A stretch of 64,000 nt of DNA from Acidobacteriota bacterium (GTDB lineage Bacteria; Acidobacteriota; Blastocatellia; Pyrinomonadales; Pyrinomonadaceae): contig JAOAPY010000030.1 of NCBI GenBank assembly GCA_025463135.1, positions 62,001 through 126,000 of the forward strand. Direction: 5' to 3'. Shown here in pieces: positions 27,384 to 36,690 of this stretch. The notes beneath the pieces were generated by a model, which saw only the letters and a program-made list of their open reading frames with translations, was not told the DNA's origin and did not search any database. Every line of letters starts with the position of its first letter. Position 1 is the stretch's first letter. A program made the position numbers and the translations under genes.

Positions 27384-28022
27384 TTACTTTCCGATCATTC
27401 TCGCCAGTTTCTTCAAATCATCAACAAATTTTCGTCGTTCTTCCCGTCGGGTTTCATCATCAGGCGCTCGCAGAATTGATGAGGGATGAACCGTCGCCAT
27501 CACGTAAGGTGCGAACTCAGACTCCAGGAACTTGCCACGTTCTTTAGTCACACGAAACTTCGGACCCAGCAGAGCCTGGGCGGCAGTGGCCCCGAGCGCG
27601 ACGATCACTTTCGGCTTGATCAAAGCAATCTCGGCGCGTAACCAGGGTCGGCAAGCGGCGATCTCATGGGCATTGGGTTTCTTGTGAATGCGTCGTTTGC
27701 CGCGTGGTTCCCATTTGAAGTGCTTGACTACGTTGGTGACGTATACACGAGTGCGATCTATGCCGGCCTCCGTAAGCGCTGCGTCAAAGAGCCGGCCCGC
27801 CGGCCCAACAAAAGGCTTTCCGGTCAGATCCTCTTCATTGCCCGGCTGTTCACCGACGAAGAGAACTTCCGCACGTCGCGGTCCTTCACCAAAAACGGTT
27901 TGCGTCCCGAGTTTCCAAAGATCGCAGGCTCTGCAGTCTGCCGCCGCCGCTCGTAACGCCGGCAGAGTGCGTCTCTCTGGAATTAGTCCTTCCGCAGAGC
28001 TGTCACCTTTGGTTTTGCTCAT
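27384..28022 (-). CDS. udgX: UdgX-type uracil-DNA glycosylase (family 4-like, Fe-S)
   Basis: The 212-residue protein has motif A GEQPGNEEDLTGKPFVGPAG near residue 56, Cys pairs CRAC (near 30) and AC near 123 for the 4Fe-4S cluster, and C-terminal motif ATVHPSSILR near 176. The diagnostic UdgX insertion KRRIHKKPN is at about 108-116. In mycobacterial UdgX the His of the KRRIH loop attacks the sugar and leaves the protein covalently bound to the abasic DNA site. Presence of the whole loop with that His makes this assignment specific among family 4 glycosylases. The gene stands alone, divergent from the VWFA-related gene. Confidence 0.93.
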   Translation of the reverse strand: MSKTKGDSSAEGLIPERRTLPALRAAAADCRACDLWKLGTQTVFGEGPRRAEVLFVGEQPGNEEDLTGKPFVGPAGRLFDAALTEAGIDRTRVYVTNVVKHFKWEPRGKRRIHKKPNAHEIAACRPWLRAEIALIKPKVIVALGATAAQALLGPKFRVTKERGKFLESEFAPYVMATVHPSSILRAPDDETRREERRKFVDDLKKLARMIGK

Positions 28023-28168
28023 GCCAATTAAATCCTATGCTTGCAAACTGCGTGCGCGGCGGCCCGGTATTTAACTGAAGGCTTACGTCGGGCCGGCGAA
28101 GTGCCAACGGAAGCGCAAATGGGTCGCTGTTGATGCATACTTTGAACTCATGACTTAACATAGGGCCG

Positions 28169-30337
28169 ATGAAGAACACCTTACAAGCGCAAAACAAAGA
28201 CTTCTTCCACAGGTGGATTTGCATCGCCTGCGCAGCTTTCGTCGTCGGAGTCCTTCCTGGCAATGCTTTTTCTCAGAATCCCCCGGTTCATCGAACGGAT
28301 TCCGAGGACGATGTCGTCCGAGTGAGCACTAAGCTGGTCCAGACAAGCGTCACTGTTACCGACAAGAAGGGCAGATTCGTCGATAATCTCAGTCGCGATG
28401 ATTTCGAACTTCTCGTGGACGGAAAGACGCAACCCATATCTCTCTTTCACGTCGTCAGGACTGCCACTCCTCTCTTAACCTCCGGGTCCAACGGCAGCCC
28501 TGCAACGGCGAGCCCAGTTGAAGAGACCAGCGGCCGCACCGTGCTTATTTTCGTTGATGATCTGCACCTCTCCGCTGAGAGCATTGGACGAACTCGCAAG
28601 ATGCTCGATTACTACATCGAGCAGCAGATGGGCTATGGCGATCAAGTTCTGATCGCCTCGCCCAGCGGGCAGATCGGTTTCCTGCAACAGCTCACTGACA
28701 GCAAGGAAGCCCTGCACGCCGCGGTGGCCCGGCTAAAATTCCGCTCTACCACCGCGCGCGACGTCGATCGACCACCCATGAGTGAGTACCAGGCGTTGTC
28801 AATCGAGCGTGGTGACGAACAGCAGCTCGCTCACTTTGCGGCTATTGCCATTGCCGAGATTTTTAGTGGACTGCGAAGAACCAATGCAGCTGCCGCGCGC
28901 GATGCAGCCGAACGGTTGGTCCATACGCGAGCGCGCAGAATTCTCGCGCAGTCAAATAACATCGTCAGGGCCACACTCGCCACCCTCGAGAACGTGATGC
29001 GGTCGGTGATTCAGCTGCCGGGACGAAAATTGGTAGTGATGGTTTCCGACGGCTTTCTACTCAATAACCAGGGAGTAGAAGTTTCGGATAAGTTGCGCGA
29101 CATTTCCGATGCGGCATTGCGAGCGGGCGCGGTGATTTACAGCATTCAGGCCAGCGGTTTGAATACCAGTTTCGCCGACGCGGCCAGTACCGACACTATG
29201 GATGAAAATGGCGACACCGGACGCGCGCCGCTCGGTGAAGATTCGGCGCTGCAAGCGCCGCTTGCTGAGTTACCCGCAGCCACGGGCGGCCGTGCTTTGC
29301 TTAACGCCAATAATCTCAATCCTGCAATTGATCGGGCGCTGGACGAGACCGCTCAGTATTACCTGCTGGCATGGCGTCCCGATGAAGACTTGCTTCGCGA
29401 GCGCAGGTTTCACCGGGTAAAAGTGGTATTGAAAGACCACCGTGAATTGTCGGCGCGCGTCAATTCCGGTTTCTTCAGCGAAACATCTTCAACGTCAGCG
29501 GCCGCGGGCCAACCACCAGTCGTTACTGCGCCCCAGGAACAGTTACGCGCCGCGATCGCGAACGTTTTTTATATCAACTCGTTACAGACCAACCTGACAA
29601 CCAGCTACATGCAGGTCGCTGCCGGACCGCAGTTGACCATTCTGACGCAAGTTCCGCTCGAGGACGCCAACGAATCAGATCATAAGGAACGAGCCGCGGA
29701 CATTGTTGGTGTTGTGCTGGATGACAACGGCAAGACAGCCGGGAGCTTTGGCGATCACCTGTCGGCCAACGACAACAGGGTGACCACCTCGCTCACACAG
29801 CACCGCAGCATTACTTACCTCAGCCAAGTGATTGTGAAACCCGGCCTCTATGAAGTGCGCGTAGCAGCCCGAGACAGCACCACAGGCGAGATTGGACGCG
29901 CGACCCGCTGGATTCAAGTTCCCGATATCTCTTCCGGAAAGCTTTCGCTGAGCAGTTTGTTATTGGGCGAACGTGAGAGCGGAGCGGCCGGCACGGACTT
30001 GGCGAAGCTCCCGAAGGCGCAGCTAAAAGTTGATAATCACTTTAATCGGAAATCACGCCTGCGCGTTCTGACCTACGTTTACAATGCCGCAACACCGGGT
30101 GGCCCAACTCCGCGCATCGACATAGAAGTGCAACTGCGGCGTCAAAATAAATTATTGGTTTCCAGCCAACCACGAAGACTGGAGATTGTGACGCGCGAGG
30201 ACTTTCACGAATTCCCCTTTGCTGAAGAACTGTCACTCGCACAGTTGTCGAGCGGATGGTATGTGTTGCGCGTGATTGCGACGAATCGGTTGAACAAGGA
30301 AACTGTTTCGCGCGAGACTGGTTTCCGGGTGGAATGA
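28169..30337 (+). CDS. Exported VWFA-related domain protein (acidobacterial family)
   Basis: The N-terminal signal/anchor (about 14-36) precedes the VRVSTKLVQTSVTVTDKKGRFVDNLSRDDFELLVDG block that opens the acidobacterial VWFA-related family (TIGR03436-type). The VWA-like Rossmann region (about 125-410) has VLIFVDDLHLS where a canonical MIDAS DxSxS would be, so metal binding is doubtful, as is usual in this family. The C-terminal half (about 430-720) is beta-rich, with no named domain. These proteins are abundant and exported in Acidobacteria with unknown function. Strong lineage marker for the window. Confidence 0.87.
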   Translation: MKNTLQAQNKDFFHRWICIACAAFVVGVLPGNAFSQNPPVHRTDSEDDVVRVSTKLVQTSVTVTDKKGRFVDNLSRDDFELLVDGKTQPISLFHVVRTATPLLTSGSNGSPATASPVEETSGRTVLIFVDDLHLSAESIGRTRKMLDYYIEQQMGYGDQVLIASPSGQIGFLQQLTDSKEALHAAVARLKFRSTTARDVDRPPMSEYQALSIERGDEQQLAHFAAIAIAEIFSGLRRTNAAAARDAAERLVHTRARRILAQSNNIVRATLATLENVMRSVIQLPGRKLVVMVSDGFLLNNQGVEVSDKLRDISDAALRAGAVIYSIQASGLNTSFADAASTDTMDENGDTGRAPLGEDSALQAPLAELPAATGGRALLNANNLNPAIDRALDETAQYYLLAWRPDEDLLRERRFHRVKVVLKDHRELSARVNSGFFSETSSTSAAAGQPPVVTAPQEQLRAAIANVFYINSLQTNLTTSYMQVAAGPQLTILTQVPLEDANESDHKERAADIVGVVLDDNGKTAGSFGDHLSANDNRVTTSLTQHRSITYLSQVIVKPGLYEVRVAARDSTTGEIGRATRWIQVPDISSGKLSLSSLLLGERESGAAGTDLAKLPKAQLKVDNHFNRKSRLRVLTYVYNAATPGGPTPRIDIEVQLRRQNKLLVSSQPRRLEIVTREDFHEFPFAEELSLAQLSSGWYVLRVIATNRLNKETVSRETGFRVE

Positions 30338-30404
30338 TTCGCCGTTGACACGCGGTCATGGTTGAGCGCTCAGTCCACACACAAAATCCCTCTCTCTTGA
30401 TCGG

Positions 30405-32810
30405 ATGATCACTCGAGTTCAAATCCAGGTCCGGGGAATTGTTCAGGGTGTGGGGTTCCGGCCTTTTGTTTTTTCGTTGGCGCGGAAAAACTCACTCAAC
30501 GGCCGCGTTCTCAACAATGGATCCGGCGTTTTGATAGATGTCGAAGGTGAACGCGAAGCAATCGATCGCCTGCTCGTCGAGCTGAAAACAAATCCGCCGT
30601 CGCTGGCCCGCATCGAATCAATTGATGCCACGGAAATATTCGAGCGAGCGCAATATGACGACTTTCGTATTGAGGCCAGCGTTTCCAGCGAACAGAAATT
30701 CGTTCCCATCTCGCCCGATGTCGCCACTTGCGCTGATTGTGTGCGCGAACTGTTTGATCCGGATGATCGTCGCTTTCGCTACCCATTCATCAACTGCACC
30801 AACTGCGGACCACGGTTCACGATTGTCAAAGACGTTCCTTACGATCGTGAAAAGACCACGATGCGCGAGTTTGCGATGTGCGACGAGTGTCGCGCCGAAT
30901 ACGAGAATCCACTGGATCGAAGATTTCATGCCGAGCCGATTGCCTGCGCGAAGTGCGGCCCGCGCGTTTCGTTGTTTGCAGGTGCAGTTGAAGGGGCGGA
31001 CCTGAGTGTCCGCCCTCCTCCTTCCATTGGCCATGCCGCTAAAGAAAATCAGACCGCTTGCATAACGACTGGCAACGCTGCTATCTATCAGGCCGTTGCC
31101 TTGCTCAACGAGGGGAAAATCCTGGCTATCAAAGGCATCGGCGGCTTTCATTTGGCCTGTGACGCATTGAATGCAACCGCGGTGACTGAGCTCAGACGCA
31201 GAAAGTATCGCGAAGACAAACCATTCGCTTTGATGGCGCCGGATCCGGAGTTCATCAGAGAATACTGTTTGCTCTCGAGTACCGAAGCCGACCTTCTTTC
31301 ATCAGCGGCCCGACCCATTGTGCTGCTTCACGCAAAGCCTGGCGCACGCTTGCCCGATGGCGTGGCGCCGCGCGTAAGGTCACTGGGTTTCATGCTGCCG
31401 TACGCGCCGTTGCACCACCTGCTGTTTGAAAAGTTCAATCGGCCGCTGGTCATGACCAGCGCTAATATTTCCGACGAGCCGATTTGTTACGAGGATGAAG
31501 ACGCGCGCCAACGTTTGGGCCGGATTGCCGATTACTTTCTGGTGCATGATAGGCGAATTCATATGCGTATGGATGATTCGGTCGTGCGTGTGTGGGAAGA
31601 GGACGAGAGGGAAGAGATCGGTGGGACTGGAAAGCGAGTGGCAGGGAAGCGAGGCACGCTGGAAACGTGCGGTCCCAGGGTTTTGCGCCGGTCGAGGGGA
31701 TATGCGCCGGCGCCGTTGAAGACGGGAATGAAGTTTGAGAAGCAGATTCTGGCTTGCGGGGCCGAATTGAAAAATACCTTCTGCTTAGCCCGTGGAGATT
31801 CCGCTTTCATGAGTCACCACATCGGTGATCTGGAAAATCTGGAGACTCTCAGATCCTTCAGCGAAGGAATCGAGCACTACAAGCGTTTGTTCTATCTTGA
31901 ACCTGAGATCATTGCTTACGATCTTCATCCTGAATATCTTTCATCAAAGTATGCTCTGGCGCTCGACAGCGAAATAAAATTGGGAATCCAACATCACCAT
32001 GCGCACGTTGCCAGTTGCATGGCCGACAATCAAATTGATGGCGATGTCATCGGCGTAGCCATGGATGGTCTCGGGTTTGGCACGGATGGCCGGATGTGGG
32101 GCGGTGAGTTTTTGGTGGCGAACTTTGCCGTCGCCGAACGAATCTCGCACCTTGAATACATGCCGATGCCCGGCGGGGCGCGGGCGATTCGCGAGCCCTG
32201 GCGCATGGCTGCCGTCTACTTGCAACAAACTTTTGGCGACGACTTTCTAAAACTTGACCTTCCTTTTGTGAAGGAAATGGATGCTGCGGTATGGACCACT
32301 TTGAAAGGAATGATTGCTTCGCGGACTAATTGTCCAGAGACTTCCAGCATGGGCCGGCTGTTCGATGCGGTCTCCAGTTTGCTGCGCCTGCGGGACAAAA
32401 CCAACTATGAAGGTCAGGCAGCTATCGAGCTCGAGCAGATCGCCGACGTGACGAATCGAGAGAAATATGATCTTGTGGTTTCGGAAGATGGGAGTATCAT
32501 ACGGCCACAAAATGTGATTCGCAGGGCCGTAGAGGATCTGCTGAGCGGCGTTCCCCCCACAATAATCTCAGCCAGGTTTCACCTCGGAGTGGCTGATCTG
32601 ATTGCCGGCATCAGTCATAGAGTGAGAGATGAGCGGAAGCTCAATCGCGTAGTTCTCTCTGGCGGAGTCTTTCAAAATCTGTTTCTTTTGCGCGCGGCAT
32701 CAGGAATGTTAAGGGCCGCGGGCTTTGAAGTCTTCACGCATGCGAGGGTGCCGGCCAATGATGGCGGTATTTCGCTCGGACAGGTGGCGATCGCCAACGC
32801 GCGTCTCTAG
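30405..32810 (+). CDS. hypF: HypF carbamoyltransferase, with two repeat-derived insertions
   Basis: HypF converts carbamoyl phosphate and ATP to a carbamoyl adenylate and transfers the carbamoyl group to HypE, the source of the CN ligands of NiFe-hydrogenase. Domains in order: acylphosphatase (1-90, RGIVQGVGFRPF), paired zinc fingers (about 105-190, CADC, CTNC, CDEC, CAKC), YrdC-like (about 225-400, KGIGGFHLACDA, TSANISDEPI) and Kae1-like (about 430-801, HHHAHVAS, GLGFGTDGRMWGGEF, SGGVFQN). At 801 residues it is longer than usual (about 750). The extra length is two low-complexity stretches: EGADLSVRPPPS near 195-207, and a segment near 396-427 encoded partly by a family-A repeat arm (31654-31679). 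Both fall at domain junctions and the frame is kept, so activity is likely preserved. Confidence 0.95.
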   Translation: MITRVQIQVRGIVQGVGFRPFVFSLARKNSLNGRVLNNGSGVLIDVEGEREAIDRLLVELKTNPPSLARIESIDATEIFERAQYDDFRIEASVSSEQKFVPISPDVATCADCVRELFDPDDRRFRYPFINCTNCGPRFTIVKDVPYDREKTTMREFAMCDECRAEYENPLDRRFHAEPIACAKCGPRVSLFAGAVEGADLSVRPPPSIGHAAKENQTACITTGNAAIYQAVALLNEGKILAIKGIGGFHLACDALNATAVTELRRRKYREDKPFALMAPDPEFIREYCLLSSTEADLLSSAARPIVLLHAKPGARLPDGVAPRVRSLGFMLPYAPLHHLLFEKFNRPLVMTSANISDEPICYEDEDARQRLGRIADYFLVHDRRIHMRMDDSVVRVWEEDEREEIGGTGKRVAGKRGTLETCGPRVLRRSRGYAPAPLKTGMKFEKQILACGAELKNTFCLARGDSAFMSHHIGDLENLETLRSFSEGIEHYKRLFYLEPEIIAYDLHPEYLSSKYALALDSEIKLGIQHHHAHVASCMADNQIDGDVIGVAMDGLGFGTDGRMWGGEFLVANFAVAERISHLEYMPMPGGARAIREPWRMAAVYLQQTFGDDFLKLDLPFVKEMDAAVWTTLKGMIASRTNCPETSSMGRLFDAVSSLLRLRDKTNYEGQAAIELEQIADVTNREKYDLVVSEDGSIIRPQNVIRRAVEDLLSGVPPTIISARFHLGVADLIAGISHRVRDERKLNRVVLSGGVFQNLFLLRAASGMLRAAGFEVFTHARVPANDGGISLGQVAIANARL
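31654..31679. repeat. Family A repeat arm inside hypF
   Basis: GCACGCTGGAAACGTGCGGT plus CCCAGG matches the right arm of family A with one G-to-A change. It is read in frame as GTLETCGPR between the YrdC-like and Kae1-like domains. Confidence 0.85.
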
Positions 32811-33006
32811 CCGACGCATTTTGCGCGCCGCCTTGCCGCCCTACAGTGCGGTAAGGCTTGGCGTTACCGGGCAGCTTGTTAGAAATGGGTGAGGCTATGC
32901 CTCAGCAGAAACAGGGAGGCGTAGCCTCAAACGAATGAACGTGTTTGACGGTAAGGCTGAGCCGGCTGAGCCTTACCGCGCGGTGCGGCGGCAAAGCCGC
33001 AACTGA
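32811..33006. repeat. Inverted-repeat element family E, copy 1
   Basis: GCCGCCTTGCCGCCCTACAG...GCGGTAAGGCTTGG at the left is mirrored by GAGCCTTACCGC...GGCGGCAAAGCCGC at the right, with GAGGCTATGCCTC and GAGGCGTAGCCTC hairpins between. It shares words with 50995-51118 and fills the hypF-nickel permease spacer. Confidence 0.75.
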
Positions 33007-33007
33007 T

Positions 33008-33727
33008 ATGAACTCAGTTACCACATTTTCACTGCTGGCTTTCGGTTTCCTCCTGGGCCTGAAGCACGCGGTGGATGCTGATCACCTGGCCGCGGTCTCA
33101 ACGATTGCCGGCGAGCGCCGCAGTCTGCTTAGTTCTTCGTTGGTCGGTGCTCTTTGGGGTCTCGGGCACACCCTTTCTCTGCTCGTCGCCGGCGTCGCGG
33201 TGATCTTCCTGCACTTGCAAATCAGCGCCCGCACCACCCAGATCCTGGAGCTTTGCGTGGGGATCATGCTGGTCGCTTTGGGAATTAATGCTTTACGCAA
33301 ACTCGCACGTGGCGGACACGTCCACATTCACGTACATGATCATGGCGGGCATTTGCACGCGCATCCGCATATTCATGAAAAGGCGCAACGTGAGGAGCCG
33401 CACACGCATCATGGACTTAGCTTTGGAGCCAGACCTTTGTTCATCGGGATTGTGCATGGACTGGCCGGCAGCGCGGCCCTGATGCTTTTGGTACTAACAA
33501 CTATCTCGTCGCCGACAATTTCTCTTTTATACATCGTTGTGTTCGGAATCGGTTCGATTGGCGGCATGATGGCGATGAGCACCCTGTTTGCACTTCCGGC
33601 CCGCTTTACCGCCCGGCGTTTCCAGCGGGCGAATGTCGCCTTGCGCTGCCTCGCCGGACTCTTTAGTCTCAGCTTCGGCTTATTCATGGTTTACGAGATT
33701 GGTTTTGCCGGTCATCTGCTGCGGTGA
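33008..33727 (+). CDS. Nickel permease (NiCoT/UreH-like)
   Basis: The 240-residue, six-helix-type membrane protein has the nickel-transporter signature LGLKHAVDADHLAAVSTI (His-x4-Asp-His) in helix 2, and GLGHTLSLL. A histidine-rich cytoplasmic loop (about 103-140, HVHIHVHDHGGHLHAHPHIH) can bind Ni2+. Placed directly after hypF and upstream of the hydrogenase structural genes, it most likely supplies nickel for the active site. The start at 33008 is chosen because the upstream 21 codons of the frame are repeat sequence. Confidence 0.87.
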   Translation: MNSVTTFSLLAFGFLLGLKHAVDADHLAAVSTIAGERRSLLSSSLVGALWGLGHTLSLLVAGVAVIFLHLQISARTTQILELCVGIMLVALGINALRKLARGGHVHIHVHDHGGHLHAHPHIHEKAQREEPHTHHGLSFGARPLFIGIVHGLAGSAALMLLVLTTISSPTISLLYIVVFGIGSIGGMMAMSTLFALPARFTARRFQRANVALRCLAGLFSLSFGLFMVYEIGFAGHLLR

Positions 33728-33730
33728 GGG

Positions 33731-33766
33731 AGAGCAAAGGGCAAAGAGCAAAGAGCAAAGGGCAAG
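33731..33766. repeat. Heptanucleotide array (AGCAAAG/GGCAAAG)n
   Basis: Five 7-nt units immediately after the nickel permease stop. Confidence 0.75.
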
Positions 33767-33872
33767 GTGCCAGCAACCTTTTCAAGCGTTCGTTTAGAAG
33801 CGGACTTGGCCGTCGCCGGATTCCCGGGCACAAGTGCCCTGTCTAAACGAAACTCACATGCGCTAATGGCAA

Positions 33873-35552
33873 ATGCAAAATGACAAATGGAAAACCGAAT
33901 ATCCATTGCCGGAAAATCTGACCGAGCTCTCATCTCAAGCCTTCGAACTGGCCGCGGCCCAGGCCACCCTCGAAAATCTGGCCAGCGTATTCTTTCCCAC
34001 TAGTCTGGCAAACGGCCGCAATCCGCTTTTCGATACTCAAAAATCTCAGGAACAGTCAGAGCTGGACCTTCCCGGCGTCGAGGCGATCTATCGCACTCTG
34101 GTTGAGCAAATCCCCGCGGTTGTTTTTATGGCTGTACTCGATAAGGGAATAGGCGAGGCCTATGTCAGCCCGCAAATCGAAGAATTGCTGGGTTTCTCGC
34201 AGGCCGAATGGCTTAACGATCCCGTCCGCTGGTATCACCAAATCCATCCCGACGATAAGGATCGTTGGAGCGGGGACGCGGCCAGGCTTTTTCTCTCGGG
34301 CGATTCACTGCGGTCGGTCTACCGTGTAATGGCGCGGGATGGTCACGCGGTTTCGTTTCACTGTGAAGCAAAGATGGTGCGTCGCGATGATGGCCGGCCC
34401 TGGTTTATTCACGGCGTGGCGTTTGACATCAGCGATCTCAAACGTGCTGAAGAGGCTCAGCAAAAAAGTGAAGAGATGCTGCGTGGTCTCTTTGAATTCG
34501 CGCCGGACACGATTGTTGTTGTCAATCAACAAGGCAAAATTGCTCGGGCCAATACGCAGGTCGAAACGATGTTCGGGTACACCCGCACAGAACTGATTGG
34601 TGAAACAATCGAGACGTTGCTGCCGGAAAGATTCAGGGGCCGGCATATCGATGACCGTTCGACCTACATCGCTGAACCCCACACGCGGCCCATGGGCGCC
34701 GGTCTGAAACTCTATGGAAGACGTAAGAACGGCAGTGAGTTTCCCGTCGATATCATGTTGAGTCCGATGAAGTGGGATGATGGCGGAATGGTGATTGCCG
34801 TCATTCGAGACATTACCCGCCGCAGCCAGGCCGAGGAGTCTCTGAGTGATTACGCCGATCGTCTGAAGTTTCTTTCGCGGCGGTTGATGGAAGTTCAGGA
34901 AACGGAACGTCGCAATATTGCTCGCGAGTTGCACGACGAGATCGGACAGGCGCTGACCGGCCTCAAGCTGACACTTGAGATGGGAGCGCGCCTGCCCGCC
35001 GATGGCGCCCGCGCCAGTCTCGAACAGGCACAGGTGCTGGTCAACGAGCTGATGGCGCGCGCGCGAAGACTGTCGCTCGACCTGCGACCGGCAATGCTGG
35101 ATGACCTGGGATTGGTGCCGACGCTGTTATGGCATATCGAGCATTACACCGCGCAGACACGCGTGCGGGTTCACTTTAGACACAGCGGGCTGGAAACCCG
35201 GCGCTTCTCGGCGGAAGTTGAGACGGCGGCCTACCGCATAGTGCAGGAGGCGCTGACCAACGTGGCCCGCCATGCGCGCGTAGTCGAAGCGACGGTGCGG
35301 CTTTGGACTCACGAAGCATTACTCTCAATACAGGTCGAGGATTGCGGATCAGGCTTTGATAGCGAAGCAGCACTCGCCTCCAGCGACACCAGCGGCCTGG
35401 CCGGTATGCGAGAGCGGGCAGTATTGCTGGGAGGCCAGTTGACTGTGGAGTCAGCCCCGGGCGACGGCACGCGGTTGACCGCGGAACTCAGCATCGCTGA
35501 TAGTCCGGTTGCGAACTCAGGTGAAATCCTGCGAGAGGAGCAACCCGGGTGA
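33873..35552 (+). CDS. PAS sensor histidine kinase (NarL/LiaS type)
   Basis: This is a cytosolic two-PAS sensor. PAS1 spans about 75-195 (YVSPQIEELLGF, HPDDKDRW, typical PAS_3 fold). PAS2 spans about 205-320 (FEFAPDTIVVVNQQGKIARAN, FGYTRTELIGE). A HisKA_3 dimerisation domain has RRNIARELHDEIGQALTGLKL with phospho-acceptor His354, and the HATPase_c has EALTNVARHA (N box), DCGSGFD and GLAGMRERA (G boxes). No membrane segment, so the signal is probably internal (redox, gas or ligand bound by PAS). The first 11 codons come from an AAATG-rich repeat; a TTG at 33906 is an alternative start. It overlaps the next gene by four bases and lies just before the hydrogenase genes, so it is a candidate hydrogenase regulator. 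Confidence 0.9.
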   Translation: MQNDKWKTEYPLPENLTELSSQAFELAAAQATLENLASVFFPTSLANGRNPLFDTQKSQEQSELDLPGVEAIYRTLVEQIPAVVFMAVLDKGIGEAYVSPQIEELLGFSQAEWLNDPVRWYHQIHPDDKDRWSGDAARLFLSGDSLRSVYRVMARDGHAVSFHCEAKMVRRDDGRPWFIHGVAFDISDLKRAEEAQQKSEEMLRGLFEFAPDTIVVVNQQGKIARANTQVETMFGYTRTELIGETIETLLPERFRGRHIDDRSTYIAEPHTRPMGAGLKLYGRRKNGSEFPVDIMLSPMKWDDGGMVIAVIRDITRRSQAEESLSDYADRLKFLSRRLMEVQETERRNIARELHDEIGQALTGLKLTLEMGARLPADGARASLEQAQVLVNELMARARRLSLDLRPAMLDDLGLVPTLLWHIEHYTAQTRVRVHFRHSGLETRRFSAEVETAAYRIVQEALTNVARHARVVEATVRLWTHEALLSIQVEDCGSGFDSEAALASSDTSGLAGMRERAVLLGGQLTVESAPGDGTRLTAELSIADSPVANSGEILREEQPG

Positions 35553-36214
35553 CTGTGGAGAACACCATCACCGTAGTGCTGGCCGACGACCATCAGGTTG
35601 TGCGACAAGGTCTAAAGGCGTTGCTGGAAGCGGAGCCGGATCTCAAAGTGGTTGGCGAGGCCGGAGATGGCTTACAGGCGATTCGCTGGGTGGAGTTGCT
35701 CAGTCCGCGCATTCTCGTGCTCGACCTGATGATGCCCGGACTAAACGGACTCGACGTGGTGCGCCAGCTCAAGAAGGGCGTGCCTCATACGCAAGTCGTC
35801 ATTCTTTCAATGTATGCCAATGAAGCATACGTGCTGGAAGCCCTGAGCAATGGCGCCTCAGCATATGTTCTGAAGGACTCGAGTTCCGCGGACCTTGTTC
35901 ATGCCGTACGCGAGGCCGCCGCCGGTCGGCGGTATCTGAGTCCGCCTCTCTCTGATCGCGCCATTGAGGTCTACCAGGAGAAAGCGCGAGCCGCCACGCT
36001 CGATCGCTATGAAACACTGACGGCTCGCGAAAGAGCGGTGCTGCACCTCGCGGCTGAGGGCCATACCAATGCCGAAGTAGCCACGCGGCTGGGCATAAGC
36101 GCGCGCACGGCTGAGACTCACCGATCCAATCTGATGCACAAACTGGATCTGCACACGCAGGCTGAACTCATACGCTATGCGCTCCGACGCGGTATCGTAC
36201 AAATGGAAGACTAG
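35549..36214 (+). CDS. NarL/FixJ-family response regulator
   Basis: Receiver domain (1-125): VLADDHQ acidic pair near 11-13, phosphorylation Asp59 in LVLDLMMPG, Thr/Ser in ILSMYAN and Lys in AYVLKDSS. The LuxR-type HTH (about 155-215) reads LTARERAVLHLAAEGHTNAEVATRLGISARTAETHRSNLMHKL. The GTG start overlaps the kinase stop (GTGA), so translation is coupled. As the partner of the kinase, it probably regulates transcription of the hydrogenase operon that starts 480 nt downstream, or another regulon. Confidence 0.92.
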   Translation: MTVENTITVVLADDHQVVRQGLKALLEAEPDLKVVGEAGDGLQAIRWVELLSPRILVLDLMMPGLNGLDVVRQLKKGVPHTQVVILSMYANEAYVLEALSNGASAYVLKDSSSADLVHAVREAAAGRRYLSPPLSDRAIEVYQEKARAATLDRYETLTARERAVLHLAAEGHTNAEVATRLGISARTAETHRSNLMHKLDLHTQAELIRYALRRGIVQMED

Positions 36215-36220
36215 TCCGAT

Positions 36221-36323
36221 CTGGGACCGCAGGCTTCCAGCGTGCCTGGCGTTGCGTAAAAAGCCTTCTTCGATTAGTACCCATCTCCCCCACGCGTAGC
36301 ACGCAGGATGCGTGCGTCCCAGG
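36221..36323. repeat. Inverted-repeat element family A, copy 4
   Basis: Left arm CTGGGACCGCAGGCTTCCAG... (36221-36245) and right arm GCACGCAGGATGCGTGCGTC... (36299-36323) enclose 53 nt. Confidence 0.8.
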
Positions 36324-36376
36324 TTTCCTTATTACATTTCCGCCACACAAAATACGTAGGTTCGTCAAACTAATTA

Positions 36377-36388
36377 CGTAGATCTACG
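36377..36388. promoter_or_regulatory. 12-bp perfect palindrome upstream of hydrogenase genes (candidate operator)
   Basis: CGTAGATCTACG is a perfect palindrome, with a related half CGTAGG at 36354. It sits in the 476-nt spacer between the two-component genes and hhyS. A TTGACA at 36493 could be a -35 box, but no convincing -10 follows. It could be a binding site for a dimeric regulator such as the adjacent NarL-type protein. Confidence 0.25.
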
Positions 36389-36690
36389 AATAGACACTGT
36401 TCTAAAAAGCGCAGGATAATTCAGCTCTCGAAATACGGTCGGGGAAAGTGTCATTCGGGTTTGTGCGATGCCCCGGCCCGAGGTCTCCCCAGTTGACACG
36501 AGAGAACGGTTCTGCGGTTCAATTTGCGCTCGTTTGATCGCTAACATGGCGACTTTTTTCGCGTCTTTCTATACGAACTTGCCATGTCTTCGTCAGTTGG
36601 TTGCATTACTAAAGAAGAGGTGATGTGAGGCAGCTGTTCTCTAAATCGCTTAACACGTCAGCAAAAGATCCCGGTAAGGAGGAATAAATA

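Noticed and set aside
36541-36600. Sigma-54-type promoter before hhyS
   Set aside because: TGGCGAC...TCGCG lacks the GG/GC spacing required; no enhancer-binding activator is encoded nearby.
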